Shown here: positions 42,952 through 55,400 of the stretch, one piece after another
How the letters are laid out: every line of letters begins with the position of its first letter
Position numbering within the stretch: position 1 is the stretch's first letter
Source of the DNA: Elmis aenea
Taxonomy: Eukaryota; Arthropoda; Insecta; Coleoptera; Elmidae
Assembly: GCA_947652605.1 (NCBI GenBank)
Contig: OX393576.1
Span: 58,752,966-58,816,965, forward strand
Length of the DNA: 64,000 bases
Direction of reading: 5' to 3'
Program-made: the position numbers and the translations under genes
Notes under the pieces: model-generated
What the model was told of the DNA's origin: nothing
The model's input: only the letters and a program-made list of their open reading frames with translations
Databases searched by the model: none

Positions 42952-44004
42952 GTAAATAGGTAATAATGTTTTATCGATAATTTTTCAGATTTATTTATTA
43001 CAATATAACAGCAAAAATGTTATTCACAGTGGCGGATCCAGGGGGCGATCGCCTCCTTTTTGGGAACTTATAGTGAATATTTTACATTTTTTATTAAGTA
43101 TAATAATAATCACTTAGAATTTTTAAACAAAGAAATATTTTTTTTGTTATGATTTTTCCAATTGTCCCCCTTTGAGCATTTTCTAGATCCGTGATCCGCT
43201 ACTGTTTTATTGCAATGTTTGTAAATAAAATGTTTGTCTTAGGTTTATACTTTGGATCCAAAAATATTTGGAGCAGATTTATGTTTATCAGGTACCTCAG
43301 AAATGGCTTTGGCAGGTTACTTTATGAATAAAGTCTTCGAAGAAACGGAATTACCTCAAAAAGTAGCTGCAGTTAGTAGATGTTATCGAGCAGAAACATC
43401 CAGTATTGCAGAAGAAAGGGGGATATACAGGCAAGTGCATTATAAATAAATATAAATATTATAAACTTTAAAACTTTCATTTAAAAAAAAAACTAGTTTT
43501 TAATTCAATTGTTTTTTTAGGGTTCACGAATTTACAAAAGTAGAAATGTTTGCCGTTACTACACTAGAAACTTCAGACGATATCCTAGAAGAATTTAGAG
43601 TTATCGAAGAAGAAATGTTCAGTGATTTAGATCTTCATTTAAGAGTTCTTGATATGCCTCCGCACGAATTAGGAGCCCCCGCTTACAGAAAATATGATGT
43701 TGAAGCTTGGTTGCCTGGTCGAAAAATGTTTGGTGAAATTTCAAGCTGCAGCAACTGTATCGACTACCAATCACGGCGGCTTAATATCAAGTACAAATCA
43801 AACAGTGAAGTCAAACATGTTCATACGCTGAACGGCACAGCTTGCGCGATACCCAGAATGCTCATAGCTTTAATGGAGACATTCCAAACGGACAAGGGTA
43901 TAATCAATATTCCTCAAGCGTTACAAAAGTATATGGGAAATAAATCGGGCATAGGAAGACAGAAAAAAGTACCACAGTTAAGATTGATTAAACACAAAAA
44001 ATAG
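42337..44004 (+). CDS. SARS2: Seryl-tRNA synthetase, mitochondrial
   Basis: Exons 42337-42951, 43243-43430, 43521-44004, giving 1,287 nt, or 428 aa plus stop. It charges mitochondrial tRNA-Ser with serine. The start is ATG at 42337 (MIKLFQVLKTISAKRCLHTS); the basic, hydroxylated N-terminus is a plausible mitochondrial presequence. Class II motifs are present: motif 2 CYRAETSSIAEERGIYRVHE and motif 3 LNGTACAIPRMLIALMETFQ, with FGEISSCSNCIDYQSRR in the active site. TACAIPR is closer to animal mitochondrial SerRS than to the cytosolic enzyme. An upstream non-ATG start at 42319 is less likely. The related insect paralogue SLIMP is less likely because the catalytic motifs are intact. Confidence 0.92.
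43027..43204. mobile_element. 178-bp hAT-like MITE in SARS2 intron 1
   Basis: CAGTGGCGGATCCAG at the left and CTAGATCCGTGATCCGCTACTG at the right. Related ends occur near 61100 and 63215. No clear 8-bp duplication. Confidence 0.7.
43243..43430 (+). CDS. SARS2: SARS2 exon 2, with GC splice donor
   Basis: Acceptor GTCTTAG, translation VYTLDPKIFGADLCLSGTSE. The frame requires the exon to end ACAG|GCAAGT, a GC donor with an otherwise strong consensus. The nearby GT at 43435 would shift the frame. Confidence 0.88.
43521..44004 (+). CDS. SARS2: SARS2 exon 3
   Basis: Acceptor TTTTTTTAG. Opens VHEFTKVEMFAVTTLE and contains motif 3, with stop TAG at 44002-44004. The C-terminus is basic (GRQKKVPQLRLIKHKK). 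Confidence 0.92.
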
Positions 44005-44095
44005 TTTATTTACATTCTGTATTATCTATAATAAGTTAACATCCCATAGAAAGGGTCGTACATAATGTTGTAACAATTACCTATAAGTCACCTCG

Positions 44096-44101
44096 AATAA
44101 A
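44096..44101 (+). terminator. Poly(A) signal for SARS2
   Basis: AATAAA 92 bp after the stop codon. Motif match. Confidence 0.6.
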
Positions 44102-44386
44102 AATGCTATTCTTTAAAAACAATTTTTGTAGTTTTTCTTACAGCGATTGAACATATAGTAATTTAAAAGTAGCATTAACTTATGAGCAGTTACATAATAA
44201 ATTGACACATTCATTAATATAATCCACATATTGTTTTCCGATGTCACGTAATTACGTTATGGCATGGTGTTGAAATTTTTTTTGAAGTTATGATTGGTCC
44301 AGACTGTTAATCAGTCCAATATGGTAAAGACGATTTTGAAACTAGCTATTTATATTCACTTTATGAAGATTCTGCCAACAGAAACT

Positions 44387-44559
44387 AATTAGTTTTGAAA
44401 CAATAAAAAAAGAATTAGTTTTGAAACATTTGAAAAACACTTAATTAGTTTTAAAACATTAGAAAAACACTAATTAGTTTTAAAACATTAGAAAGCACTT
44501 AATTAGTTTTAAAACAGTTGAAACACACTTAATTAGTTTTGAAACATTTGAAAAACAAG
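44387..44559. repeat. Minisatellite, ~29-30-bp unit, six copies
   Basis: AATTAGTTTTGAAACATT or AATTAGTTTTAAAACATT recurs at 44387, 44413, 44443, 44472, 44501 and 44531, separated by short A-rich spacers such as GAAAAACACTT. Confidence 0.93.
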
Positions 44560-46307
44560 TCAGTGCTGACTACAGTTTGTTGTAATTAAACAATTAGCAG
44601 AGATAAATCAAAACAGTTAATTTTTCTGTTACCTACACAAAACACTTTTTTTACATTTTTTTGATATTCTAAAAAACAAATGACTTAAGAGAGCTTGCTG
44701 AGAGTTTTATCATAAGGAAGCTTTGTTTTCATTTGTTTTGTTTTTCTTAAGTGTATTAGAAGTTGTTTTAATATGAAATATTACTCGAAATTATTACTAC
44801 TAATTTCTTTTTGTTCAAAATTGTGGAAGAATCTTTTAAGAGCAAATATATTTTAACGAGTAACGTGACAAAGGATTTGTTACACACATTTTTGGCTGTT
44901 GGTGCTAATTTGTAAACATTTTAGGATACAAATTGTAGTTTAAATAACTAATGTGAAAATAGTCATCTTAACATATATTTACAATTATATACATTGACAT
45001 ATGTAATTAAGAAATAAATAATTAGTATGATTTTTTAATTTAACTGTGTTTAATAATCTTACGTTAAATAGGGTTGTATCTGCTTTGTTTTAAGCAAATA
45101 GCACAACTTACAAAATAATTGGGAATTATTTCGTTACACATGAGCTTACGATAACGAAGCATTTAAAGTACACTACACTAATATGCATTTTATAAAAGTT
45201 ATAAACAAATTGAGCTGTGCCTTGGGATTTCCTGTAATAAATGTTAGCCTAATATTAACCCCGCTACACCACTTCTCAAATTTATTAAGAGTTTGAATCA
45301 TTTCAACTAGGAATAATATATTCCTGTGCCAAGGGTTTCCTTCTGTACTGTATTTGCACTGCTTACAATGTTTGCATATAACAGTCTTATAAAACAGTAT
45401 CTTTTGCATCTTTCAGCCTTATTTTCTTACTCTAGTAATTTTGTGATATCGTTATCGTTTATCTTTAATAGGGTGTCTATTCTGAGCTCTTTTTTTTTTT
45501 TTATCAAAAGGGATTATGAAGTCAGTTCAATTGTTAACTGCAAACCAACACAAATATTCAGTTTCTTTTAGTACTGGAATGTATTAAAAAAAAAAAAAAT
45601 TCAAGAAGAAATCCTGAAACAAAAAATAGATACATTTTGAAGTGCTGTAAGTTGCATATTACAGGTTTATAATCAGTATTAATTTGTTCCATTCAAACCG
45701 ATTTCATAGCTCTTAAGGTTGATAAAATTTCTGAGCCTTGTAAATACTTGGTACACCCTGTATAATAATTAAAGTGAACCTAAGGGGTTAACACCGAAAA
45801 TTATGATGACGACATGCAATGATATATGGCAATGGTCATAGAATCCTTCTACTTCCCTCATTAGATGCGCAATCCAAATCCCGAAATATTGGATTTAAGT
45901 CTTATCTTAAATAAAAGTTAAGACGATCCATTATATTATAATAATCGTCTACATGACTAGAACAACCTGGTTTACGGATCACACAATTGTTGTTACAGCC
46001 GCTTTTAATATCATGTATTTATAGATATACCTGGTAAAAATATAAGCTTCTAGTCGTTGAAGCATCGTCTAATTGGCTCCTATATTTCCTAATCGATCAA
46101 ATTATTATGGACGGAAATAATTAAAAGTAAAAGATAAACTAATTTTTGCAGGAAGTTTTTGTTTTAAAAATTCTCGTGTTTCGATAAGCGTGTTCTAAAA
46201 TTTTTTCATCTTCAACTACGAAGCTTGTTTTGTATAGGCAGTTTCTTTCTTAACATTACAACTAAAAACGGCCAGTAAATTACAACTATCAAATGATATT
46301 TTGGCCT
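44560..46307. other. Intergenic region between convergent SARS2 and the SEA-domain gene
   Basis: AT-rich. A stray ACACCCTGTATAAT end of the ACAGGGTG family occurs near 45748. I see no other gene or clear repeat. The open frames at 45173-45571 overlap on both strands and lack coding character. Confidence 0.5.
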
Positions 46308-46475
46308 TTAAAAGTTTGTATCGTAATCCGATCGTCTACGACTGTAGCCACCACTGTGACTGCTACCAGGGTTGTTGTTGCCGTAGTATGCGTTGTAGTA
46401 ATATCCATTCCATTCTGATCTCCAGCTGTCGTAGATGTTTGGCATGCTGTTATCATGAAGTGAACCAGCGGATCT
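46308..46475 (-). CDS. SEA-mucin last exon: Tyr-rich cytoplasmic end
   Basis: Acceptor TTTTGCAG at 46476-46483, phase 0. Encodes RSAGSLHDNSMPNIYDSWRS, a Tyr/Asn/Gly/Ser-rich stretch and RRRSDYDTNF, then TAA at 46310-46308. It is joined to this gene because phase and strand fit and no other gene is near. The 4.5-kb intron makes it less certain. Confidence 0.72.
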   Translation of the reverse strand, partial: RSAGSLHDNSMPNIYDSWRSEWNGYYYNAYYGNNNPGSSHSGGYSRRRSDYDTNF

Positions 46476-49400
46476 CTGCAAAATACAATATTTTCTGTAT
46501 TGTCCAAAAACATGATGCACATCAAATTAACTGTGATAGATAAACTAATCGGGTCGCCAACTTTTTCCTATTTATACAGACAGGGGCGGAATTAACGAAT
46601 GTCGGACCTGGTGCCCGCTAAAGGAAACTCAAATCCGTGTCAGATTTTTTTTAGATTTAATAATCTTTTCTTATTTAGCACAAATTAATAAAGTGGGAAG
46701 GGCACCATAAGTTTAGCACCAGGGGCCCTAAAAGTCCAAGTCCGTCTCTGTACACCGCGTATAAACCTTTTTTCCCTTAGGTTTTAATTCAAACACAAAA
46801 TTTTATACATTTAATATGTGCATAAGACCCAATTATCTGAAAATATGCACAACTTTACACAAATTTCAGTATTATATTTGTATATGTCGCAGGCATAATG
46901 TGAAATCCAGAATTTTATAAAATGCCTAGGCAACTAGGCATTTTACAAAAAGCCCGCACGAGTATCTCGGGTTTTGACTAGGCAAATAATAAAATACTGG
47001 CATAATTGGTTTTAATGAAAACAACCCTATTAGCTTCATTTTCATAATTTATTTAAAAAAAAAACTAACCAACCTTTAACCTGACCCTCTATTACTGACC
47101 AAATGAATGAGGGCCATGTTAAAGGTCGGTTAGAGCTTTTTTGTGTGTGAAAACAAACGTATGAGGTTAAGGGAAAGTAATAATTTGTTCGTTTTGACAG
47201 TTTTGCCTAGGCATAAAATTCTGGATTTCACATTATGCCTACGACATATATGTACTTGCATAATTTAAACTTTTTCAAATGAACTAAGAAGACCAACATT
47301 CGCAACTTTGCATAATTTAACCGACTTTATAGTTTTAAAATAAGCCAGAGCGACGTCTCCGGGCCCAGGGAAAAATTTTATATGGGCCGCCCCAAGTAAA
47401 TACATTTTTTGAAAATTTATTTACTAAAAAACAAATTGTAGGATGTTGTCCGGCGTCCGGGTCCCTGTGATTACCGGGCTCGGGAAATTTTGCCCCACCG
47501 CCCCTTCCCTTTCGACGCCACTGCCTTCAACAGGAATTTATTGTGCGATATCGATGATAATGCGCCGACATTTTACTTCAAGACCGGTCTTCGTATGTGG
47601 TATGTTATTGTTATTTATAACTGCTTGAAATGAAATAAAACTCATGCACTGGCTTTTAATGCAAATTTTGAGATATTTCGCTGAAGAAGTCGCCATCGCC
47701 AGCTATCGGGTTAACAGTCAATTGAGGATATTTTCGCAAAGTTTTAGGTGGGATTGGCGCTTACTTATCAAGCAAAAAATAAGACCTAGTCGGATAACTG
47801 GTAGAAAAGTTTGGGTGAAGTATTTTGAAACGAAGCAAAACAATCTTAAATTTTGTTTAAACAAACTGTTCTCTTCTATACTATTATTTTAGTGTAATTA
47901 ATTATTTTTGCCACATTTTTATAAGTAATATAGTTTATTTTAATACGAAACAAAATGCAAAATGTTTACAAAATCTTGAATCACAACTTTTTTCCATTTT
48001 ATTGCGAAGTTTCGTTCATTTCTACTTGCACCGTATGCCGTATGTTTTGTTCGGAATTTGGCCAAAAATTTACGAAATAGATATGACTCTCCATCCGATA
48101 GCTGGTGACATCTGGGACAAAATCGGTGGCAATTTGCACTAACTTAAATTAAAATGTATTTAGATATAATACAGGATTCGAATATTATGTAAAACCTTCT
48201 TATTTCGATACAGCAATTTTGGTTTAGATATTTATTTTCCCTGCTTTTTCAATGTAAATAATATTCCTGCTATCACGTACAAAAAATAATTCAGTGAGAT
48301 AAATTTATCCATTCAAAAATCGCATTTAAACTTAAAACCCACCAAATGAAACGACCCAATCCAGTTTTATATAAATTATTCTACAACCAGGGGCAACGAG
48401 AGACGTCGCCGGGCCCGAGAAATTTTATATGGGCCCCAAGTAAATAAATTTATTTACTAAAAACCAAATTGTGGGACAATGTCTGGGCCCCTGTAAATCC
48501 TGGACCCGAGGAATTTAACCCTTTCGATACTAACGGGACAATATATCCCAGACAAATGTTTATGAATACTGCTGGACTAATTACTCCCAATATAGCTGTA
48601 ATATAGCCAGTTCAGTCTTTTCAGTGCGTGCGAATATAAGTACCGTGGTTTTTTCCGCTAATTTCGCTATAATCTCAAATTTGCTATATTTCTGGTTCAC
48701 TTCCTGATAAACTTCACAACTGTTGGGATATATAATCCCATTTAAAATACCTAATGAGACTATACAGGGTGCCCATTTTTCTAATCTGTTGTATGGGTAA
48801 CTCCGTTAATATTGGAGATACAGAAACTTTTAAATTAGCAAATTTGTGCAGAATTTAAAGTAAAATCTGATGCCATTTTCAAATTTGACCTACGTCATCA
48901 ACTTTTTGAAATATTTTGAAAAAAATGAAAAAGGTCGATTTTTTCAAACTTGAATAATTCCGTAACCATATGAGTTAGAATAAAAATAAAAATTGACTTT
49001 TATAGATATTTTTACGTAGATTTTAAATATTTTAACGAAATTTTCATAGCACTCTCGATTTCCGAGTTATAGCACAAACTTGCATTTTTTTAAATGGAAG
49101 TCATAGTTGGCTGTGGTCTTATTAAAAAGGTTATTTTTTTCTCGTTTCAATGATATAAGGTTTGTTATGCTTTACTCTTGTAGTTTTTCTTTAAATAAGC
49201 AAAAATCATTTTACGTTCACAGCCTACTAATAGATGGGAGTTATCCCGTGTTGATGTTCTTTTTTTTTGATGTGACATTTAAGAGTTGTCTCTTATTGTT
49301 AGTGTAGCCAGTTACAAATTTTAAAAACAAAACCTTATAGTTGGTCAAATAACATTTATTGTTTGTTATATGTAGGTATGTCTCTCTCTCGTGTTGATCA

Positions 49401-52400
49401 AAATTTTTGTTTATTATAAATTTCAAAAACAATGCTTTGTAATGAAGAAATATTATCAGGCTTTTTGGTATACCCGTATTTTTTTAAATTGGTTTCTAAT
49501 AACGAAAATAATTTCTTTCTTGGTTGGCTCTTTTCCATAAATCTTTGCAAATACATTTCACTTGAATTTCTACTATTTCTATTACAAGCGTAGTAATAGA
49601 AAAGCATATGTTTTTTTCTTCATTAGAACACATTGTTTTTGAAATTTACAATAAACTCAATCAAAAATTTTGATCAACACGAGAGAGAGATTTATACGTA
49701 AAACAAACAATAAATTATATTTGACAAACTCTGAGGTTTTGTTTTTAAAATTTGTAACTGGCCAATAACTACTACACTAACAATAAGAGACAACTCTTAA
49801 ATGTCACATCAAAAAAAAAGAACATCAACACGGGATAACTCTCATCTATTAGTAGGCTGTGAACATGTAAAATGATTTTTGCTTATTTAAAGAAAAACTA
49901 CAACAGTAAAGCATAACAAACCTTATATCATAGAAACGAGAAAAAAATAACCTTTTTAATAAGACCACAGCCAACTATGACTTCCATTTAAAAAAATGCA
50001 AGTTTGTGCTATAACTCGGAAATCGAGAGTGCTATGAAAATTTCGTTAAAATATTTAAAATCTACGTAAAAATATCTATAAAAGTCAATTTTTATTTTTG
50101 TTCTAACTCATATGGTTACGGAATTATTCAAGTTTGAAAAAATCCACCTTTTTCAGTTTTTTCAAAATATTTCAAAAAGTTGATGACGTAGGTCAAATTT
50201 GAAAATGGCATCAGATTTCCCTTTAAATTCTGCACAAATTTGCTAATTTAAACGTTTCTATATCTCCAATATTAACGGAGTTACCCATACAACAGGTTAG
50301 AAAAATGGGCACCCTGTATATCCCATAATCAAAAGTGAAATTTGAATTTTTTCAAAAATATGGCTATATTGAAATCTTGTATAATACGTACACTTATATT
50401 AACACAAAAACCATAAGAATAAGCAAATTTCACATTCCGCTTAGAAAACAAAAAACCGTCTTGAAAGGGTTAACACTATCGCCCCCTCCCTCACGACAGC
50501 CCTGGGATTAACTAACAGACAAAAATGTCTACGGCACGTAATTCGGAAAAAATTGTAATCAACAATAAAATCGCAAAACTCACAAACACACTATAAATGG
50601 GGCCCAAACGCCAAATTTTATCTAGGACTCGCTAAGGGCTTAATCCGACACTGAAATAAGCAAAATCCCATGTTGAGCCTCAAATTTTTGGAACATCCTG
50701 TATATAAAATTTTTGAAAAATTATTATTTATGTAAAAGTATACTAGCTGAATACTGTTAGCTTTATGTCGGACAAACAAAATTATTTGGTGTTACTTAAG
50801 AAACTGCAAAGCTGTTATTGATATGACTTTTATTGGACACCTTGTATACTAAAAAACATATATTCTTTTAACAGTTTGTTTCATTTTAATTAATTTAATT
50901 TTTAGCAGACGAAAGTTGTGGTAAATAGTGCATAATTACCTTTTTTGGTAATTTCGTTTCATAGGCTTTGTCATTCCAAACATCTTCCATGTTGTACAAG
51001 TCTTCAGCACCGTAATTGTCTATGCCACCCATGTGATTTTTATTGAGTTCATTCAGCATATCTTCAGTTAACGGAGTGGGTTGCTTCTTTTTGGCATGTT
51101 TTTGTTTATTCACTAACTGGAATTAATAAATTTTTTTGTAATATTCACTAGTACTTAATATGTTATTAAATATACTTACAACTGTTACGCCAAATATTAT
51201 TACAAAAAGTAAAGATGCTAGTCCGATAACAATTATGGCTATAGCCCATTGTGGCAGCAAAACGTTGTCTTCAGCATAACCGACTGTTGGCATGGACTGT
51301 TTTGGTATCACTAAAGCACGATTAAACAAAGTATTATTTTTGCATTCATGGTAGCAGAAGAGAATATGGGGGCATGTGTGACTTACCTACAAAATCGGTG
51401 TATTTTGGATCAACAACAAAGTTTCCTAAACTTAAACGGTTTTCTGCAACATATTCTTCAGCAGTTAAGTCACTTGATTTAGGTTCTCTGTTGTTTGCTG
51501 CATCATTAATGGCATCATCTAATGCTTCATGGAATAATTTTTTCAACTCCATGGTATCCACTTGTCGACTTAAATCATTTAGTTCAACAATGTAATCCAC
51601 AAACACGCTTCCCTCACTAAAGAAAAATTAATTACTATGCTGTTAGTTTTATTTTAAAACAATTTTTACCTAAATCCATCTATTCTGATTTTTTTGTACC
51701 ATCTGTTCAAGGTGTCTGAACGACTGTAGACATCTTCCAGCTGCAAACAGTTTTGCATTCAGTAACAATTTACAAAAAGTAAAATATCTTAATAGCAATA
51801 AAACTTCGAATTTAAAGACAGAAAAAAGTTGGTATAATCAAATTAATTTACCTGTGATTGAACTTCATTTGCTAAAATTTGCCATTCCTTGGTGTTCCGA
51901 TCTAATAATTCTGGTACCCATTTTGCTCCTCCTACAAGTTTGATGGTGCCTGCTAAATCACATTCTTCTTTACAAACACCAGGAGTTGTGGGCTTGGGTG
52001 TTGTTGTAGTAGTTGTTGTGGTAGTGGTTGTAGTACTAGTTGTAGAAGAGCTTGTGGTGCTGGAGCTTCCAGAAGCAGCTCGAGCTGCTTCCAAAAGTTT
52101 TTCAATTGATATTGGTGTAGTTGATGGCGTGGGCCAACCAGTGAATTCGGTTGTTGCCCTGTTGATGCAGATAAAGAATTAATTTTGAATAATGTTAAAC
52201 TATGAAAATGCTTTACTTACCTAGAAGGCCAACCTTTCAATATAGAAGGTGCAGTAGCTACAGGTGCTTCAACATTAGATGATTTTGGAGTTGTTTTTCG
52301 TTGACTCTTACGTGTTCCACCACCAGGCCTGCTTGGGAATACAACTTTGAATCCACCGGATGAACTTGGTGCAGAGGTAGTTCTTGAAGTAGTTGTATTT

Positions 52401-55400
52401 TCTTTAAGAATATCATTTTGCTTGAAACCAGGTGGTAAAAGTCCTGAAGGTATACTCTGGGTGTTTTTTTCTTCAGTTTTAGCAGGTTTTGCTGTAGTTG
52501 ATCGCGGTTTGAATCCTTTGTAACCAGGTGGAAGGAATGCTGATATATCGTCTTCTTTAGCGTCTTCAAGGATACCTTTGGATTTCTCGGTAGTCGTTTT
52601 ACTAGTTGGCTTAAAACCAGGGGGAAGTAATGCGCTAACATCCATAGGTTGTGCTTTTGATAAAATTGATTCAATGTTAAACGATTTCTTTGGAGACTTT
52701 TCGGTGGTAGATACTTTAGTAGTAGCTGATGTAGGAGGAGCTTTATAACCAGGAGGTAAAAATGCGCTTATGTCTACTGGTTGAGCGTTTGCTAACAGAC
52801 TATCAACTGCTTTCGGTTTAGATGTCGTACTAGTCGTTTTGGACGCTTTATAACCTGGTGGTAGAAAAGCAGAAATATCGTCCGTTTTGGAGTTTTTCAG
52901 GATGCTAGACACTGTTTGAGTAGATACTGCTCGAGATGTATTTTTAACGTTATCTTCAACTTGCTCTTTGTAACCAGGAGGAAGTAAATGTGACAAATCG
53001 TCTTGTTCTGCTGTTTTTAATATTTTGCTGACAGTATCGTCTTTCTCTTTGGTGTCGTCTACATTTTTAGGTGGTTTGTAACCAGGCGGCAAGAATTTCG
53101 AAATGTCTTCTTGTTTAGCAGTTTCCAACATTTTGGAAATAGCTTTTGTATCGTTTTTAGTGGTTGATGGTTTATAACCAGGTGGTAGAAAAGCGCTTAT
53201 ATCGTCTGTACTTGAGTTTTGTAAAACGCTAGAAATTTGATCAGTTTTATTATTGATATTTTCTTTTTCCGTAACGGGTTTATAAGTGTCGGGTAGAAAA
53301 GAGCTGACGTCTTGGAATTTAATTTTACCTAGTAGCGCTTCTAACAATTTGGAAGTATCGCTAGGTCCTTCTGTTGATGGTGTAAAATCAGCATTTACGT
53401 CTTGAACAGTGACTTCGTTTTTGTTTGATATGCCAGAGGATCGTCCTGTCGTGCCATTTGTTGATTTATTTTCTACTGGTTCATCACCTTGAGGTTTTTC
53501 TGCGTCAGGTGAAGCCGTTGTTGTTGTTTTTTGGTTTTGTTTTATGTTATATACACGTTTTGGTCGAGCTGTTGTTGGAGGACGTGCGTGAGCAGAAAAT
53601 TTACGAATAACAACAGGAGGAGGCGTTTGAGGCGGTCTTGCAGTTGTTGTGGTAGTGATTACACTCGTAGTTGACTGGGTTGTTTCAGCAGAATTTACCA
53701 TGGTTGTGTCGAATTGAACTCCTTCGGTTATAACTGCTATATTATTGGCGCCATTGTTAAATCCTCCTGTAAGTAATCCACTTGATAAATCAGATTGTAC
53801 ACGGTCTAATTTATCAATTAAACTTTCAGTGGACGATTTCGATTTTTCAGTGGAGTTTCTTTTGTGTGGCGGATCTTCTTTAGGATTTTCCGTTGTTATA
53901 TCAAGCGTAGTTGTATCACTAGTAGCTGATTCTGTTCCATTTTCAGCCGTCTTAGGTTCTGGATTCTCATTTAGTAGCTTCGTTCGTTCTTGTTGTGCTA
54001 CGACAGGGAACGGCAAATATCTAGCACCTGAAACACTTCTACTTGTTTGTACAGACGCGACGACCACCCAGCCGTCGGATGTGTTTTCTTCTGGACCAGA
54101 TGGAGATATCATCTGCTCGTTTGTTGGAAGTATCGATTTAATTGTGCTATTTTCAATAGCTTCATACATTTGCTCTGTAACTGGAGGATTAGGTGTAACT
54201 GATGCTACAACGGTATTGTTAATAACACTTTTTGTGGTCACTACAGAAACAACGGCACCACCAAATAATTGAGAATTATCTTTGGACTTAGTTTTGTTGT
54301 TTTTCTGATCAACATTTGTTTTAACGTTAATTGATGATGATACCGAAGCGACCGATGAAGTTTCGTTTTCTTCACTTTCATTGGTAGTTGAGGGTTCTTC
54401 AGTTGAATTATCTATCACCGTGCTGTCGATAAATTCACGGAAGTTGTCATCCTTGACCATGGTTGAAGGTTTCATGGTTAACACGTCGTAACTGGAATCA
54501 TTTTTCATCGGTAAATTGGTGTTATTGTTAACAACTTCTTTGCTTATTTTATTTAGATTATCAGATTCGTTTAGGATATCACGATCGTTAATTTCGTCGC
54601 TTCGTACGTCGTTTATTGCTTCTTTAATTTCGTTTTCACCTAAGCTTTCCCTAGATTTTTTATTTTCTGTTTGTTGGATGTTATCTAACAGAACGGGTTC
54701 GGTGTTTTCATAATCATAATCTGTTGTCGAACCGTCGTGTTCAAAAGAACCGTAATCATGGCCTGCACCAGTTGTATCAATTACAGTATCTGGGTCAGGC
54801 GGAAGAGTTATGTGTGCTTGTGGTGGAATTGTCACAAATTTTATTACTTCTACGTTGTTTTGATTACCAGAACTTGCTGATTTATTTAATGGTTCTTCTA
54901 GCAGTGATTCTAGATTTAACGAATTTTTTAAGGTTGTCATTTGATCACCAGAATTTGATAATGTGTTAAAGTTAATACTAGGTTGAAGCGTGTTACTATA
55001 GGGTTCAGTTGTTGGATTAAATTTATTTAGGTTGTAACGGCGTTTCAGTGTAGTTATTGGAATAGGCGTGGTTGTTGTTCTTTGCGTGTTTTTCGCAGTT
55101 GTTGAGTAAACGTCTCCATTAGTGTCAACAAAGTAATTATTAGCCTGAGCGTCAGTTTTAACACTTTTTCCAGAATCTGGAGCAAAAATTCTGGTCCTGT
55201 GATTTAAGAAATTTCCCCTGGAAGCCGTTCCTAATTGTATGGAGTTGGGTGATGGTTTAGTTTTTTGTTTCGAGACTGAATTTTGATCAATTTCGGGTTC
55301 AGTAAACGCTGGTGAAGATATATCGTTTTGCTTGAAGGTGTTGTTTTTATGCCATACTTGTGCTTGAGCTTGCGGTGGTAATTCCTCTGCCAAACTAAGA

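Noticed and set aside
45173..45571. Overlapping frames on both strands between SARS2 and the SEA-mucin
   Set aside because: No domain, no splice sites, AT-rich composition.
46289..46525. Thr-rich 78-aa minus-strand frame
   Set aside because: Out of frame with the supported last exon of the SEA-mucin; Thr runs reflect the Tyr/Asn/Ser codons in the other frame.
54724..54969. Plus-strand frames within 52221-55947
   Set aside because: Antisense shadows of the 3.7-kb SEA-mucin exon.
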